The translations under genes and the position numbers were made by a program. Below, in pieces: positions 1 through 7,274 of a stretch of 64,000 nt of DNA; position 1 is the first letter of the stretch, and each line of letters begins with the position of its first letter. The DNA is taken from assembly GCF_017483025.1 (NCBI RefSeq), contig NZ_JAFUMA010000066.1, positions 80,450 through 144,449 on the forward strand, in the 5' to 3' direction. The notes under the pieces are model-generated. The model worked only from the letters and a program-made list of their open reading frames with translations, did not search any database and had not been told where the DNA came from. This DNA is from Anaerotignum sp. GTDB taxonomy: Bacteria; Bacillota; Clostridia; Lachnospirales; Anaerotignaceae.

Positions 1-162
1 CAGCTGGCTGATATACTGGATGACCCAGAAAAGCACCACTACCAACCCCGCCAGGGTAGTCATCATTGCCTGTTCCTCTCGCCCTGCCCGGATCAGCACC
101 TGATTCAGCACTGCCACCAGAATACCCACCGCCGCAATGCGAAATACGATATTGATCTCCAT
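1..162 (-). CDS. spoIIIAC: Stage III sporulation protein AC, 3' end cut by window edge
   Basis: The reverse strand reads 54 codons from an ATG at 162 to the window edge, beginning MEINIVFRIAAVGILVAVLN and continuing with a second hydrophobic stretch. The family is a membrane protein of about 65 residues with two helices, so roughly ten residues are missing beyond the edge. It lies 13 bp after spoIIIAB in the same direction, the normal spoIIIA order. The SpoIIIA-SpoIIQ complex connects the mother cell to the forespore during engulfment. The position makes the call firm although the fragment is short. Confidence 0.85.
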   Translation of the reverse strand, partial: MEINIVFRIAAVGILVAVLNQVLIRAGREEQAMMTTLAGLVVVLFWVIQYISQL

Positions 163-175
163 TTTCCTTCCCCCT

Positions 176-694
176 TCACAGCAGCGTCACCACGATGAGG
201 AGCCCCGAAAGCCCACCCATGCCATAGTAAAGCCTACCGTTTTTTTCTAAGCGTTTCTTGCCCTGTTCCAAAGCATGTTCGATGTATCGCAAAAGCAGAC
301 GGATGCTGCCTTCCTGCTGTTCCTTATCCAAATAGCCCAAAGTCCTGCCGAACAAAAGCACCGCATCCAGATCTTCTGTTGTCAGGAAAGTATGTATCGC
401 CTGTTTTCTCCAGACTTCTTCCCAGATATTTTCCGCCGATGCGCCGTCCCGTTCTGCCATGCGCTCTGCCGCTTCCTGAAAGATTCCCCCGATGACACCA
501 TCGGTTTTCCAGCTGATGCTTTCCAAAACCTCCGGCAAAGGGGCGGAAAGATATGCAATCTGACTTTGCAGCAGCAGAATGCCCCGTTCCAGTTCTTCCA
601 GTTCTTTCAGCCGATATTTCTCCTTTGCGGCAAAATATGCCCCGAACCATAGGGTAGCCCCCAGCACAAGCATAATGCCCGCCAGTCGTATCAT
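176..694 (-). CDS. spoIIIAB: Stage III sporulation protein AB
   Basis: The 172-residue product has an N-terminal hydrophobic segment (about residues 5-22), a helical middle rich in Leu and Glu, and a C-terminal hydrophobic tail (about 157-172). This is the SpoIIIAB layout and the usual family length. SpoIIIAB is an inner-membrane component of the SpoIIIA channel complex, with a GspF-like fold known for the family. The start overlaps the end of spoIIIAA by four bases (ATGA type), implying translational coupling. Transcription presumably comes from upstream of spoIIIAA. Confidence 0.92.
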   Translation of the reverse strand: MIRLAGIMLVLGATLWFGAYFAAKEKYRLKELEELERGILLLQSQIAYLSAPLPEVLESISWKTDGVIGGIFQEAAERMAERDGASAENIWEEVWRKQAIHTFLTTEDLDAVLLFGRTLGYLDKEQQEGSIRLLLRYIEHALEQGKKRLEKNGRLYYGMGGLSGLLIVVTLL

Positions 695-1629
695 CCCTCG
701 TCCCCCTTCCAGATGATTTTTCCTTCTTTGTCCCGTATTTCTTCTGCCGTACCCGCGCCCTTTCGATTGGAAAGGAAAAGATATCTTTCAAAGACTTTTT
801 TGCGGATGAGGGCCTGCATCTGCGGGCGGGTCTCCAGATCGGCAAAGTCCCGTCCATGGGCTGTAGCAACCAGCTTTACACCTGCATTGAGAACTTCCTC
901 CACCCCATCGATATCCTCTCTGCGCCCCAGTTCATCCACAGCGATGATATCAGGGGACATACTTCTAAGAAGCATCACCATTCCCTTGGCTTTGGGGCAG
1001 CCTTCCAAAACATCTGTACAAGGCCCCACGTCCATTTGGGGGATACCATCCCGCAGAGGGGCAATCTCTCCCCGTTCATCCACCACGCCTATGGTCTTTC
1101 CTCTTTCGCTCAGGCAGCGAACAATATCCCGCAAAAGCGTCGTTTTTCCGCAGCCCGGCGGAGAAACGATAAGCGTATGGCAAAAAACATCTTTTTCCAT
1201 CAGCCGAGGCAAAAATTCTTCTCCCCACCCCTTCTGTTCTCTGGCAATACGAATATTCAGGGCATTGATCTGACGTAAAGTTCGAATCTCGCCGTTTTCT
1301 ATGACCGCCTTTCCGCAGAAGCCGACCCGGTGCCCCCCTTCTATGGTAATGTAGCCCTGCCGCAATTCCTCTTCAAAGGCGTAGAGGGAATAGGCACTCA
1401 AAAGAGACACTGTCTCCCGCAGATCTGCTGTAGAAACAGGGATCCCGCCCTCCCAAGGCGCGGGAAGCAGCGCGCCGCTCCTTTCCAATGAAAATATCCC
1501 GTCTGCCCGTTTCAGCAATAAAGGCTGTCCGCTCCGCAGGCGAATTTCCTGGATATCCACAAGGCTTTCCTCCGGCAAAAGTTCTCTGATCTTTCTGGGC
1601 AATGCCCGCCAAACTGCTTCTGTCTGCAT
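691..1629 (-). CDS. spoIIIAA: Stage III sporulation protein AA, AAA-type ATPase
   Basis: The 312-residue protein has a clear P-loop, [11 protein letters not shown], near residue 158 and a Walker B strand, IIAVDELG, near residue 229. It resembles the secretion-type ATPases that power type II/IV machines. SpoIIIAA is the cytosolic ATPase of the mother-cell SpoIIIA complex. The ATG at 1629 follows a GGGAGG ribosome site at a good distance. It is the first visible gene of the spoIIIAA-AB-AC operon. A SigmaE promoter would be expected in the 220 bp upstream, but I could not identify one convincingly. Confidence 0.95.
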   Translation of the reverse strand: MQTEAVWRALPRKIRELLPEESLVDIQEIRLRSGQPLLLKRADGIFSLERSGALLPAPWEGGIPVSTADLRETVSLLSAYSLYAFEEELRQGYITIEGGHRVGFCGKAVIENGEIRTLRQINALNIRIAREQKGWGEEFLPRLMEKDVFCHTLIVSPPGCGKTTLLRDIVRCLSERGKTIGVVDERGEIAPLRDGIPQMDVGPCTDVLEGCPKAKGMVMLLRSMSPDIIAVDELGRREDIDGVEEVLNAGVKLVATAHGRDFADLETRPQMQALIRKKVFERYLFLSNRKGAGTAEEIRDKEGKIIWKGDEG

Positions 1630-1849
1630 CGGCTCGTCCTCCCTTCTTTTCTCATCTTATGTAACAGTTTCAAAATCATTCTAAAATTATTGCTTCACAT
1701 TTCATGACAATTTCTTTAAATAATTTAAAATTTTCATTATTTTTTTGCAAAAAAGTTTTACTTTTTCACAAATGGTGATAAAATACAATCAATAATCTAA
1801 GAAATTCGACAGAAATTTTGTCGTTCTATTCCAAAAAAAGGAGAGCCTT

Positions 1850-2308
1850 ATGTATACGATTTTGATTTCCAATTCTGACGATGAGATAAAGCAGGCCCTT
1901 AAGGATCTATATGCAGACACAGACCAGATCCATATCATGGATAAGGAAGGGGCCGTGGAACCCCCCTATTGCCGCATCAATACAGCCAAAGGCATCTATA
2001 ACATTCCCCACAACGAGATCCTGTTCGTGGAAAGCGGGCAGAAAAAATCCATCATCCATCTGGCGAATGATTCCATCTGTCTGCCCATCCCCCTGTATCG
2101 CATCCGCGATGTGCTTCCTGCGCCTTATTTCGTACAGACCCACCGTTCCTTTATCATCCATCTGGAAAACGTATCCTATATCGATAAAACAAAAGACCCC
2201 TGGGTCATCTCCTTCTTCGGCTCCAATAAGACCGCTTTCGTCAGCCGCAGCTTCAAAAAAGACGTGATGCAGGTCATCGGCCCCATGCTGGACTGTTTCA
2301 CCGATTGA
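1850..2308 (+). CDS. LytTR-type DNA-binding regulator without a receiver domain
   Basis: The 152-residue protein carries a LytTR DNA-binding domain over its C-terminal two thirds. Typical signatures are an ILFVESGQKK strand, a QTHRSFIIHLENV segment and SRSFKKDV near the end. The N-terminal 45 residues are too short for a response-regulator receiver and hold no phosphoacceptor pattern, so this is a stand-alone LytTR protein. Such proteins often regulate surface or membrane genes. It has a GGAG ribosome site. A weak promoter (TTTACT, 16 bp, TAAAAT) may lie near 1760-1787. The target genes cannot be read from the sequence. Confidence 0.8.
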   Translation: MYTILISNSDDEIKQALKDLYADTDQIHIMDKEGAVEPPYCRINTAKGIYNIPHNEILFVESGQKKSIIHLANDSICLPIPLYRIRDVLPAPYFVQTHRSFIIHLENVSYIDKTKDPWVISFFGSNKTAFVSRSFKKDVMQVIGPMLDCFTD

Positions 2309-2365
2309 CTTTGCCTTTTTTCGCCGTTACAATAAAGGCAGCAAAGAAAAAAGGAGGTCATCCTG

Positions 2366-3016
2366 ATGAAAGAATTTCGCCTGGTCGCCTTTGGCGACAG
2401 TCTGACATATGGCTATGGCGTATTATCCCATGTGGCATATCCTTCCCGCCTGGCAAAGGAACTGCCGGAAAAGAACCCCAATATCCGCTGGATGGTCTAT
2501 AACCGCGGCATCAATGGGGAGACCACCAGGGAAGCTCGCCAGAGGCTGGACAGCAACGTACTGCGCCTGAAACCCCATATCACAGCTATCCTGCTTGGTT
2601 CCAACGACAGTGCTCTCAACGAAGGCCAGTATCGTACTCCCTGGGAATATGAACAGAACATGATGTTCATGCTGGAACAACTGCTTGCAACGAAGCATGA
2701 CGCAAAGGATTTCAACGGAGGTTATTGCCTGCCCCTGCTCATTACGCCTCCCCCTGTGGTGGATACAGATTTTTACCCTTTCACCACCAGTGATCGTCTG
2801 GAGCTGTATCGGGATATCGTGCTGAAACTGGCAAAAAGCTATGGTTGTCCCGTCATCGATATCTATTCCGCTTTCATGGAAGTCAAAGAAAAGAATGGCT
2901 TCGAAGCCTATGATGCCCTGTTCCAGTTTGATGGTGTCCATTGGAGCAATGCAGGCTATGACGTCTTCTATGCCCTGATGGAGAAAAAGATATTAGAACT
3001 GACAAAAGATTTTTAA
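2366..3016 (+). CDS. SGNH/GDSL-family hydrolase
   Basis: The 216-residue protein shows the SGNH blocks in order: GDSLTYG with the nucleophile Ser near residue 12, a Gly/Asn region around NRGINGET, the GSNDS block III near 80, and DGVHWSNAGY near 190 with the catalytic Asp and His. There is no signal peptide, so it is probably cytosolic. Family members are esterases, acyl hydrolases or acetyl-carbohydrate esterases; the substrate cannot be told. A perfect AAAGGAGG ribosome site precedes the ATG. The gene follows the LytTR gene by 57 bp and may be cotranscribed, and ends at a terminator shared with the convergent gene. Confidence 0.88.
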   Translation: MKEFRLVAFGDSLTYGYGVLSHVAYPSRLAKELPEKNPNIRWMVYNRGINGETTREARQRLDSNVLRLKPHITAILLGSNDSALNEGQYRTPWEYEQNMMFMLEQLLATKHDAKDFNGGYCLPLLITPPPVVDTDFYPFTTSDRLELYRDIVLKLAKSYGCPVIDIYSAFMEVKEKNGFEAYDALFQFDGVHWSNAGYDVFYALMEKKILELTKDF

Positions 3017-3023
3017 ACGCAAA

Positions 3024-3053
3024 AAAGCCCTGATTCTTTTGAATCAAGGCTTT
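3024..3053. terminator. Bidirectional rho-independent terminator
   Basis: A 13-base stem (AAAGCC...GATTC pairing with GAATC...GGCTTT) with a four-base loop is flanked by A-runs on the left and T-runs on the right. It sits between the convergent SGNH hydrolase and SLH-CAP genes and can serve both. Confidence 0.85.
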
Positions 3054-3064
3054 CTTTTTTCTGT

Positions 3065-4729
3065 TTATTTTTTGTTCATCTGTGTGCCCTGGCCGCAAAG
3101 GTCAACGGTCACATGGAGCACCTTTGTCTTGGAAGAAACGCCAATACCCACTTCCTGCATGGTGCTGTCCATCAGGCCATTATGCTTGGAAGCTGTGCGC
3201 ATCCATTCCTGATAGATATTCACCACATCGCCACGCTGTCTGGCAATGGTTTCGGAAGCTGTCAGGAATTCCTTCCCACGCTCCATAATACGTCCGAAAG
3301 GCGTAGAGCCATCGGAGCCGGTATAATCAAAATAATTATTGGAAGTCATATCTTCAGAATGGGCTCTCGCCACGTCCCAAAGTTTTTTATCCCAAACCAG
3401 TAAGGGCAATCCTTTTTCTGTTCTGCGTACCTGAATCAGATCCAGCAGCTGCATTTCAATATCACCCTTTGTGGTATACTGCAAGGTACTCATAGGGTCT
3501 TTTGTCTGCACAAAATCCTTTGTCTGCAGCAACAGGCCACAGATATTGCCCATATAATCCAAAGGCACTCTTGCCTCAGATAGCTCATTGTAAATCACGC
3601 CGCTGTGTTCCGCGCTGCTGACATAGGCAAGATTTTCAATATCCGCCATCGTCCCCTTGCCATTCATACTCATATAGGAAAAATCCGTTCCGGGTACAAA
3701 AATTTCAACTACTTCGCCATTTTTAAACGTCGCAAAGAAATAATCCACATAGTCGTTGAGATAAATATATCTATCCAGACCATAAATCGATTCATCGATA
3801 CGGTCGGGCTCGCCCCAGACTGTTTTCAGTTCTTCTGCCGTCCAGTTCAGAGATATCTTCTTTTCTCCCACAGTCACCGTCTCTGTTTCCGCTGCGGCTG
3901 TCACTTCCCGTTGGGATTCTTCCGGCTTCGTTTCTTCCGGTACGACTACCTCAGATTCTTCAGGTACGACCACTTCGGGTTCCTCAGGAACAACTACCTC
4001 TGGCTCTTCGGGTGCAACCACTTCAGGTTCCTCAGGAACAACTGCCTCCGGCTCTTCGGGTACGACAACTTCAGGTTCTTCGGGTACGACAGGTGTCAAT
4101 TCTCCTCCTGTCTGTTCCAAAGCATAGCGATATGCTTTTACGAAAGAAACCACCGCTTCCTGCACCGTCATTTCACGGAAAGGGCCATACGTGCCGTCTT
4201 CATAACCGGAAACGATACCTGCGCCGTACAGCTGGTCGATGTATCTGTTAGAGGAATCATAGAGCAAAGCCGTATCGGTAAAAGGATTCTTTACCGCTTC
4301 ATTTGTCAAGTCAACACCGCAGGTCTTTAGCACACGAGCTACCATGATCGCCATCTGTTCTCTGGTCAGCGTGCGGTCAGGGGCGAATACGCCGGGTTCC
4401 ACCCCGCCGATGATGCCCGCTTCATAAGCCGCAATCACATCTTTGTCGTCGCAGTCAGAAAAAGGGGTAGCCTGTGTAGCTTTCCATTCCTGATCTGTCG
4501 TAACATTCAAAAAGCGCATGACCATCTTGCAGAATTCTTTTCTGCTCATGGGCGATTTTGCCTTCTGCAGTTCCGCATCCGTCAGCAGACCTTCGTGATA
4601 GGCAAATTCCATAGAAGGCTTTGCCCAATTGCCCGCATTGGTTTCAATGGCAGCAAAGGAAGGCACTGCAGCCGTGATACACATTACCCCCGCAAGGAGG
4701 AGCGCTGCAAACCGTTTCATAAGATTCAT
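3065..4729 (-). CDS. Exported SLH-domain protein with Pro-Glu linker and C-terminal CAP domain
   Basis: The 554-residue precursor starts with a signal peptide ending near SFAA (residue 27). Three SLH modules follow (about 30-205), which bind secondary cell-wall polymer. Residues about 211-268 form a linker of roughly seven imperfect VVPEEPEV octapeptides. A CAP-associated N-terminal domain (about 285-370) precedes a CAP/SCP domain (about 425-545). In the CAP domain the first His (AHSEDM) and the late His (SKHNG) are kept, but the His usual in the NYFSHTSPDG-like motif is Tyr (NYFDYTGSDG). It is a wall-anchored surface protein; CAP activity is uncertain. It has its own promoter and a long structured leader. 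Confidence 0.9.
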   Translation of the reverse strand: MNLMKRFAALLLAGVMCITAAVPSFAAIETNAGNWAKPSMEFAYHEGLLTDAELQKAKSPMSRKEFCKMVMRFLNVTTDQEWKATQATPFSDCDDKDVIAAYEAGIIGGVEPGVFAPDRTLTREQMAIMVARVLKTCGVDLTNEAVKNPFTDTALLYDSSNRYIDQLYGAGIVSGYEDGTYGPFREMTVQEAVVSFVKAYRYALEQTGGELTPVVPEEPEVVVPEEPEAVVPEEPEVVAPEEPEVVVPEEPEVVVPEESEVVVPEETKPEESQREVTAAAETETVTVGEKKISLNWTAEELKTVWGEPDRIDESIYGLDRYIYLNDYVDYFFATFKNGEVVEIFVPGTDFSYMSMNGKGTMADIENLAYVSSAEHSGVIYNELSEARVPLDYMGNICGLLLQTKDFVQTKDPMSTLQYTTKGDIEMQLLDLIQVRRTEKGLPLLVWDKKLWDVARAHSEDMTSNNYFDYTGSDGSTPFGRIMERGKEFLTASETIARQRGDVVNIYQEWMRTASKHNGLMDSTMQEVGIGVSSKTKVLHVTVDLCGQGTQMNKK

Positions 4730-4739
4730 CCTTTCTCGG

Positions 4740-4872
4740 AAAGCGGAGCTCTAAAAAAACTTATACATAAAAACAAGCCTTTCGGCTTTTTCCTCTCCGC
4801 TTTTCTTAACCTTTCCGCAAAACTGTTTCAAGGTTTTTTCGATTCTGTTACAATTTTATGAACATACGTTTG
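4740..4872 (-). promoter_or_regulatory. Structured 5' leader of the SLH-CAP gene
   Basis: From the promoter at 4879-4906 the untranslated leader is about 140 nt. It contains an AACCTT/AAGGTT pairing and a GAAA-capped hairpin (AAGCC-GAAA-GGCTT, around 4776-4789). A nine-base outer stem pairs 4795-4803 with 4740-4748 and ends just before the ribosome site. I do not recognise a known riboswitch class, and no terminator T-run follows. It could control translation or mRNA stability. Confidence 0.45.
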
Positions 4873-4878
4873 TATTTT

Positions 4879-4906
4879 ATTATAACACAAAATTCCATAT
4901 TGGCAA
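4879..4906 (-). promoter_or_regulatory. SigmaA-type promoter of the SLH-CAP gene
   Basis: Reverse strand: TTGCCA (4901-4906), 16 bp spacer, TATAAT (4879-4884). The perfect -10 box suggests strong transcription, as expected for a surface-layer protein. Confidence 0.7.
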
Positions 4907-4980
4907 GGAAAATCGTGTTTTTCTCTCCACAAGAACCATCAAAATGCACAAATTTCGGAATCTTTCCACCATTTTGACGC

Positions 4981-5007
4981 AAAAAAAGAGCCGAATCACT
5001 TCGGCTC
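4981..5007 (-). terminator. Terminator after parC
   Basis: An eight-base stem GAGCCGAA/TTCGGCTC with a four-base loop is followed on the reverse strand by seven T residues. It ends the parE-parC transcript. Confidence 0.85.
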
Positions 5008-5013
5008 GTTCTT

Positions 5014-7242
5014 TTATTCTCCCAATGCCATCTGACCAGGCAGGTTGTTTGCCGCCTTATCTTTTTCCTGAATAAAATGGCCTGTAGTAGGAATTTTCTT
5101 TGTACGATAATATTCATGGTCTTCCGTCAGGAATTCCTCTTTGGTGAATACCTGTGTCACGGTGCTGTTTTTCTTCAGCGTGAAGACCTGCACGCCGGTG
5201 GCGTTTTTCGTGGCACTGGAAGGAACCAGCTCTGTATTCATCAGAGTCGCCTTATCCGTATTGCGCATCAGGATGAAGTCGCTTTCCTCGTCGATCTTTG
5301 CCATACGAACCAGTTCCGCCTTAGAAGAATACCCATTGATCAGCTTCTTACGGTTTGTTTTTGTTTCGTAAGCATTCAAAGGCACCTTTGCCGCCTTGCC
5401 GTTGGCAAAGAAGAATACCATCTGCCCTGTGTAATCGGCTGTTGCCGCCATATAAACAATGGTTTCCTCCGCTTCCATATTCAGCAGATTTGGAAGATAA
5501 TCCCCCAGTACGCTGGCTTTTGTGTCGGCGATATCAGAAGCCTTCATTTTATACACATTCTGCTGATTAGAGAAGAAAAGCAGTTCCATCCGATTCATAC
5601 CATCCTGTTCCATCAGCATCACGTCTTCTTCCTTCATCTTCTGTTCCCCGGCCATACGCAGGGATGCCTGAGAAATTTTCTTGAAGTAGTTTTCCTTCGT
5701 CAGGAAGAAACGTACGGGATAATCTTCAATAAAGTCATCCTTCGTCAGGGTCGTCACATCATCTTCGTGGATGATCTCTGTCTTTCTTTCCTTGCCGTAT
5801 TTTTTCGCTACAGCACGCAGCTGCTTGCAAATGATATTTTTGATCTTTGCATCGGATTTCAGCGTCTCATTGAGATTTTTGATATCCTCTTCCAGAATCT
5901 TCAGTTCTTCGATGCGTTTGATGATATATTCTTTGTTGATGTTACGCAGTTTGATCTCAGCGATATATTCCGCCTGGATCTCGTCGATATCAAAGCCTGT
6001 CATCAGATTAGGTACGACCATTTTTTCTTCTTCCGTATTACGGATGATAGCAATGGCCTTGTCAATATCTGCCAGAATCTTCGCCAGACCCTGCAGCAGG
6101 TGGAATTTATCAGATTTCTTCTGGATATCGAAAGCGATCTGTCTGCGAATAGAATCCATACGGAATTCCGTCCAGTGTTTCAGGATATCCCCCACGCCCA
6201 AAGTCATGGGTCTGCCTTTGATGAGGACATTAAAGTTACAGCTGAAACTATCCGCCAGTGGTGTCATGGCATAAAGCTTGTGCATCAACAGTTCCACATT
6301 GGTACCACGTTTCAGATCGATGGCGATTTTCAGACCATTCAGGTCGGATTCATCTCGCACATCAGTGATATCCTTGATCTTGCCCGCCTTTACCAGCGCA
6401 ATGATCTTATCTACAATGGCTTCGATATTGGTTGTATAAGGAATTTCATATACTTCGATACAGTTATCCTTTTTATCATAACGATATTTCGCCCGCAATT
6501 TCACACTGCCGCGGCCTGTTTTATAAATCTGCTCCAAGTCCTTCCGGCTATAAATCAGTTCACCGCCGGTAGAAAAATCAGGTGCAGAAAGATGCTCGCA
6601 CAAATCAATGGTATCATCCTTGATGAATTTTGCTGTTGCCTCGCAGAGCTCCGCCAAATTGAAGCTACAGATGGAGGACGCCATACCAACGGCAATGCCC
6701 AGATTGGGATTCGCCAAAATATTAGGGAATGTGGTGGGCAGGAGAGCAGGCTCTTTCATACTGCCGTCGTAGTTATCCACAAAATCTACTGTATTCTTGT
6801 CGATATCCGCAAAGACTTCCTGACAAATACCTTCCAGTTTTACTTCCGTATAACGGGACGCAGCATACGCCATGTCCTTAGAATAATATTTACCAAAGTT
6901 CCCCTCAGAATCCACAAAAGGCACCAGCAGGGCTTCGTTATCCCTGGTCAGGCGCACCATAGTCTCGTAAATGGCGCCGTCGCCGTGGGGGTTCAGTTTC
7001 ATGGTCTGCCCTACGACATTGGCAGATTTGGTTCTGTCGCCCTTCAAGAGGCCCATCAGGTACATGGTATAAAGGAGTTTTCTGTGGGAAGGCTTGAAAC
7101 CGTCGATTTCGGGAATGGCGCGGGAAACGATGACACTCATGGCATAAGGCATGTAGTTGATTTCCAGCGTATCCGTTATTTTCTGTTCCTGTATGAAATT
7201 ATCATGGTATTCTTTTTTGCTTGTTGTTTTTTTCTTAGCCAT
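5014..7242 (-). CDS. parC: DNA topoisomerase IV subunit A (divergent ParC/GyrA family)
   Basis: The 742-residue protein is the breakage-reunion subunit of a type IIA topoisomerase. The catalytic Tyr is in AASRYTEV (residue 131). The quinolone-determining region reads NPHGDGAIYE (about 84-93): the usual Ser/Thr after HGD is Gly89 and the acidic residue is Glu93. No GyrA-box (QRRGGKG-like) is present in the C-terminal region, which favours topoisomerase IV over gyrase. It lies 32 bp downstream of the ParE-type gene in one operon, with a terminator right after it. Both proteins differ noticeably from canonical ParC/ParE, so naming follows family position rather than close identity. Confidence 0.85.
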   Translation of the reverse strand: MAKKKTTSKKEYHDNFIQEQKITDTLEINYMPYAMSVIVSRAIPEIDGFKPSHRKLLYTMYLMGLLKGDRTKSANVVGQTMKLNPHGDGAIYETMVRLTRDNEALLVPFVDSEGNFGKYYSKDMAYAASRYTEVKLEGICQEVFADIDKNTVDFVDNYDGSMKEPALLPTTFPNILANPNLGIAVGMASSICSFNLAELCEATAKFIKDDTIDLCEHLSAPDFSTGGELIYSRKDLEQIYKTGRGSVKLRAKYRYDKKDNCIEVYEIPYTTNIEAIVDKIIALVKAGKIKDITDVRDESDLNGLKIAIDLKRGTNVELLMHKLYAMTPLADSFSCNFNVLIKGRPMTLGVGDILKHWTEFRMDSIRRQIAFDIQKKSDKFHLLQGLAKILADIDKAIAIIRNTEEEKMVVPNLMTGFDIDEIQAEYIAEIKLRNINKEYIIKRIEELKILEEDIKNLNETLKSDAKIKNIICKQLRAVAKKYGKERKTEIIHEDDVTTLTKDDFIEDYPVRFFLTKENYFKKISQASLRMAGEQKMKEEDVMLMEQDGMNRMELLFFSNQQNVYKMKASDIADTKASVLGDYLPNLLNMEAEETIVYMAATADYTGQMVFFFANGKAAKVPLNAYETKTNRKKLINGYSSKAELVRMAKIDEESDFILMRNTDKATLMNTELVPSSATKNATGVQVFTLKKNSTVTQVFTKEEFLTEDHEYYRTKKIPTTGHFIQEKDKAANNLPGQMALGE

Positions 7243-7274
7243 TGTAATACCGTCTTTCTATTTCAAATTAAGCA

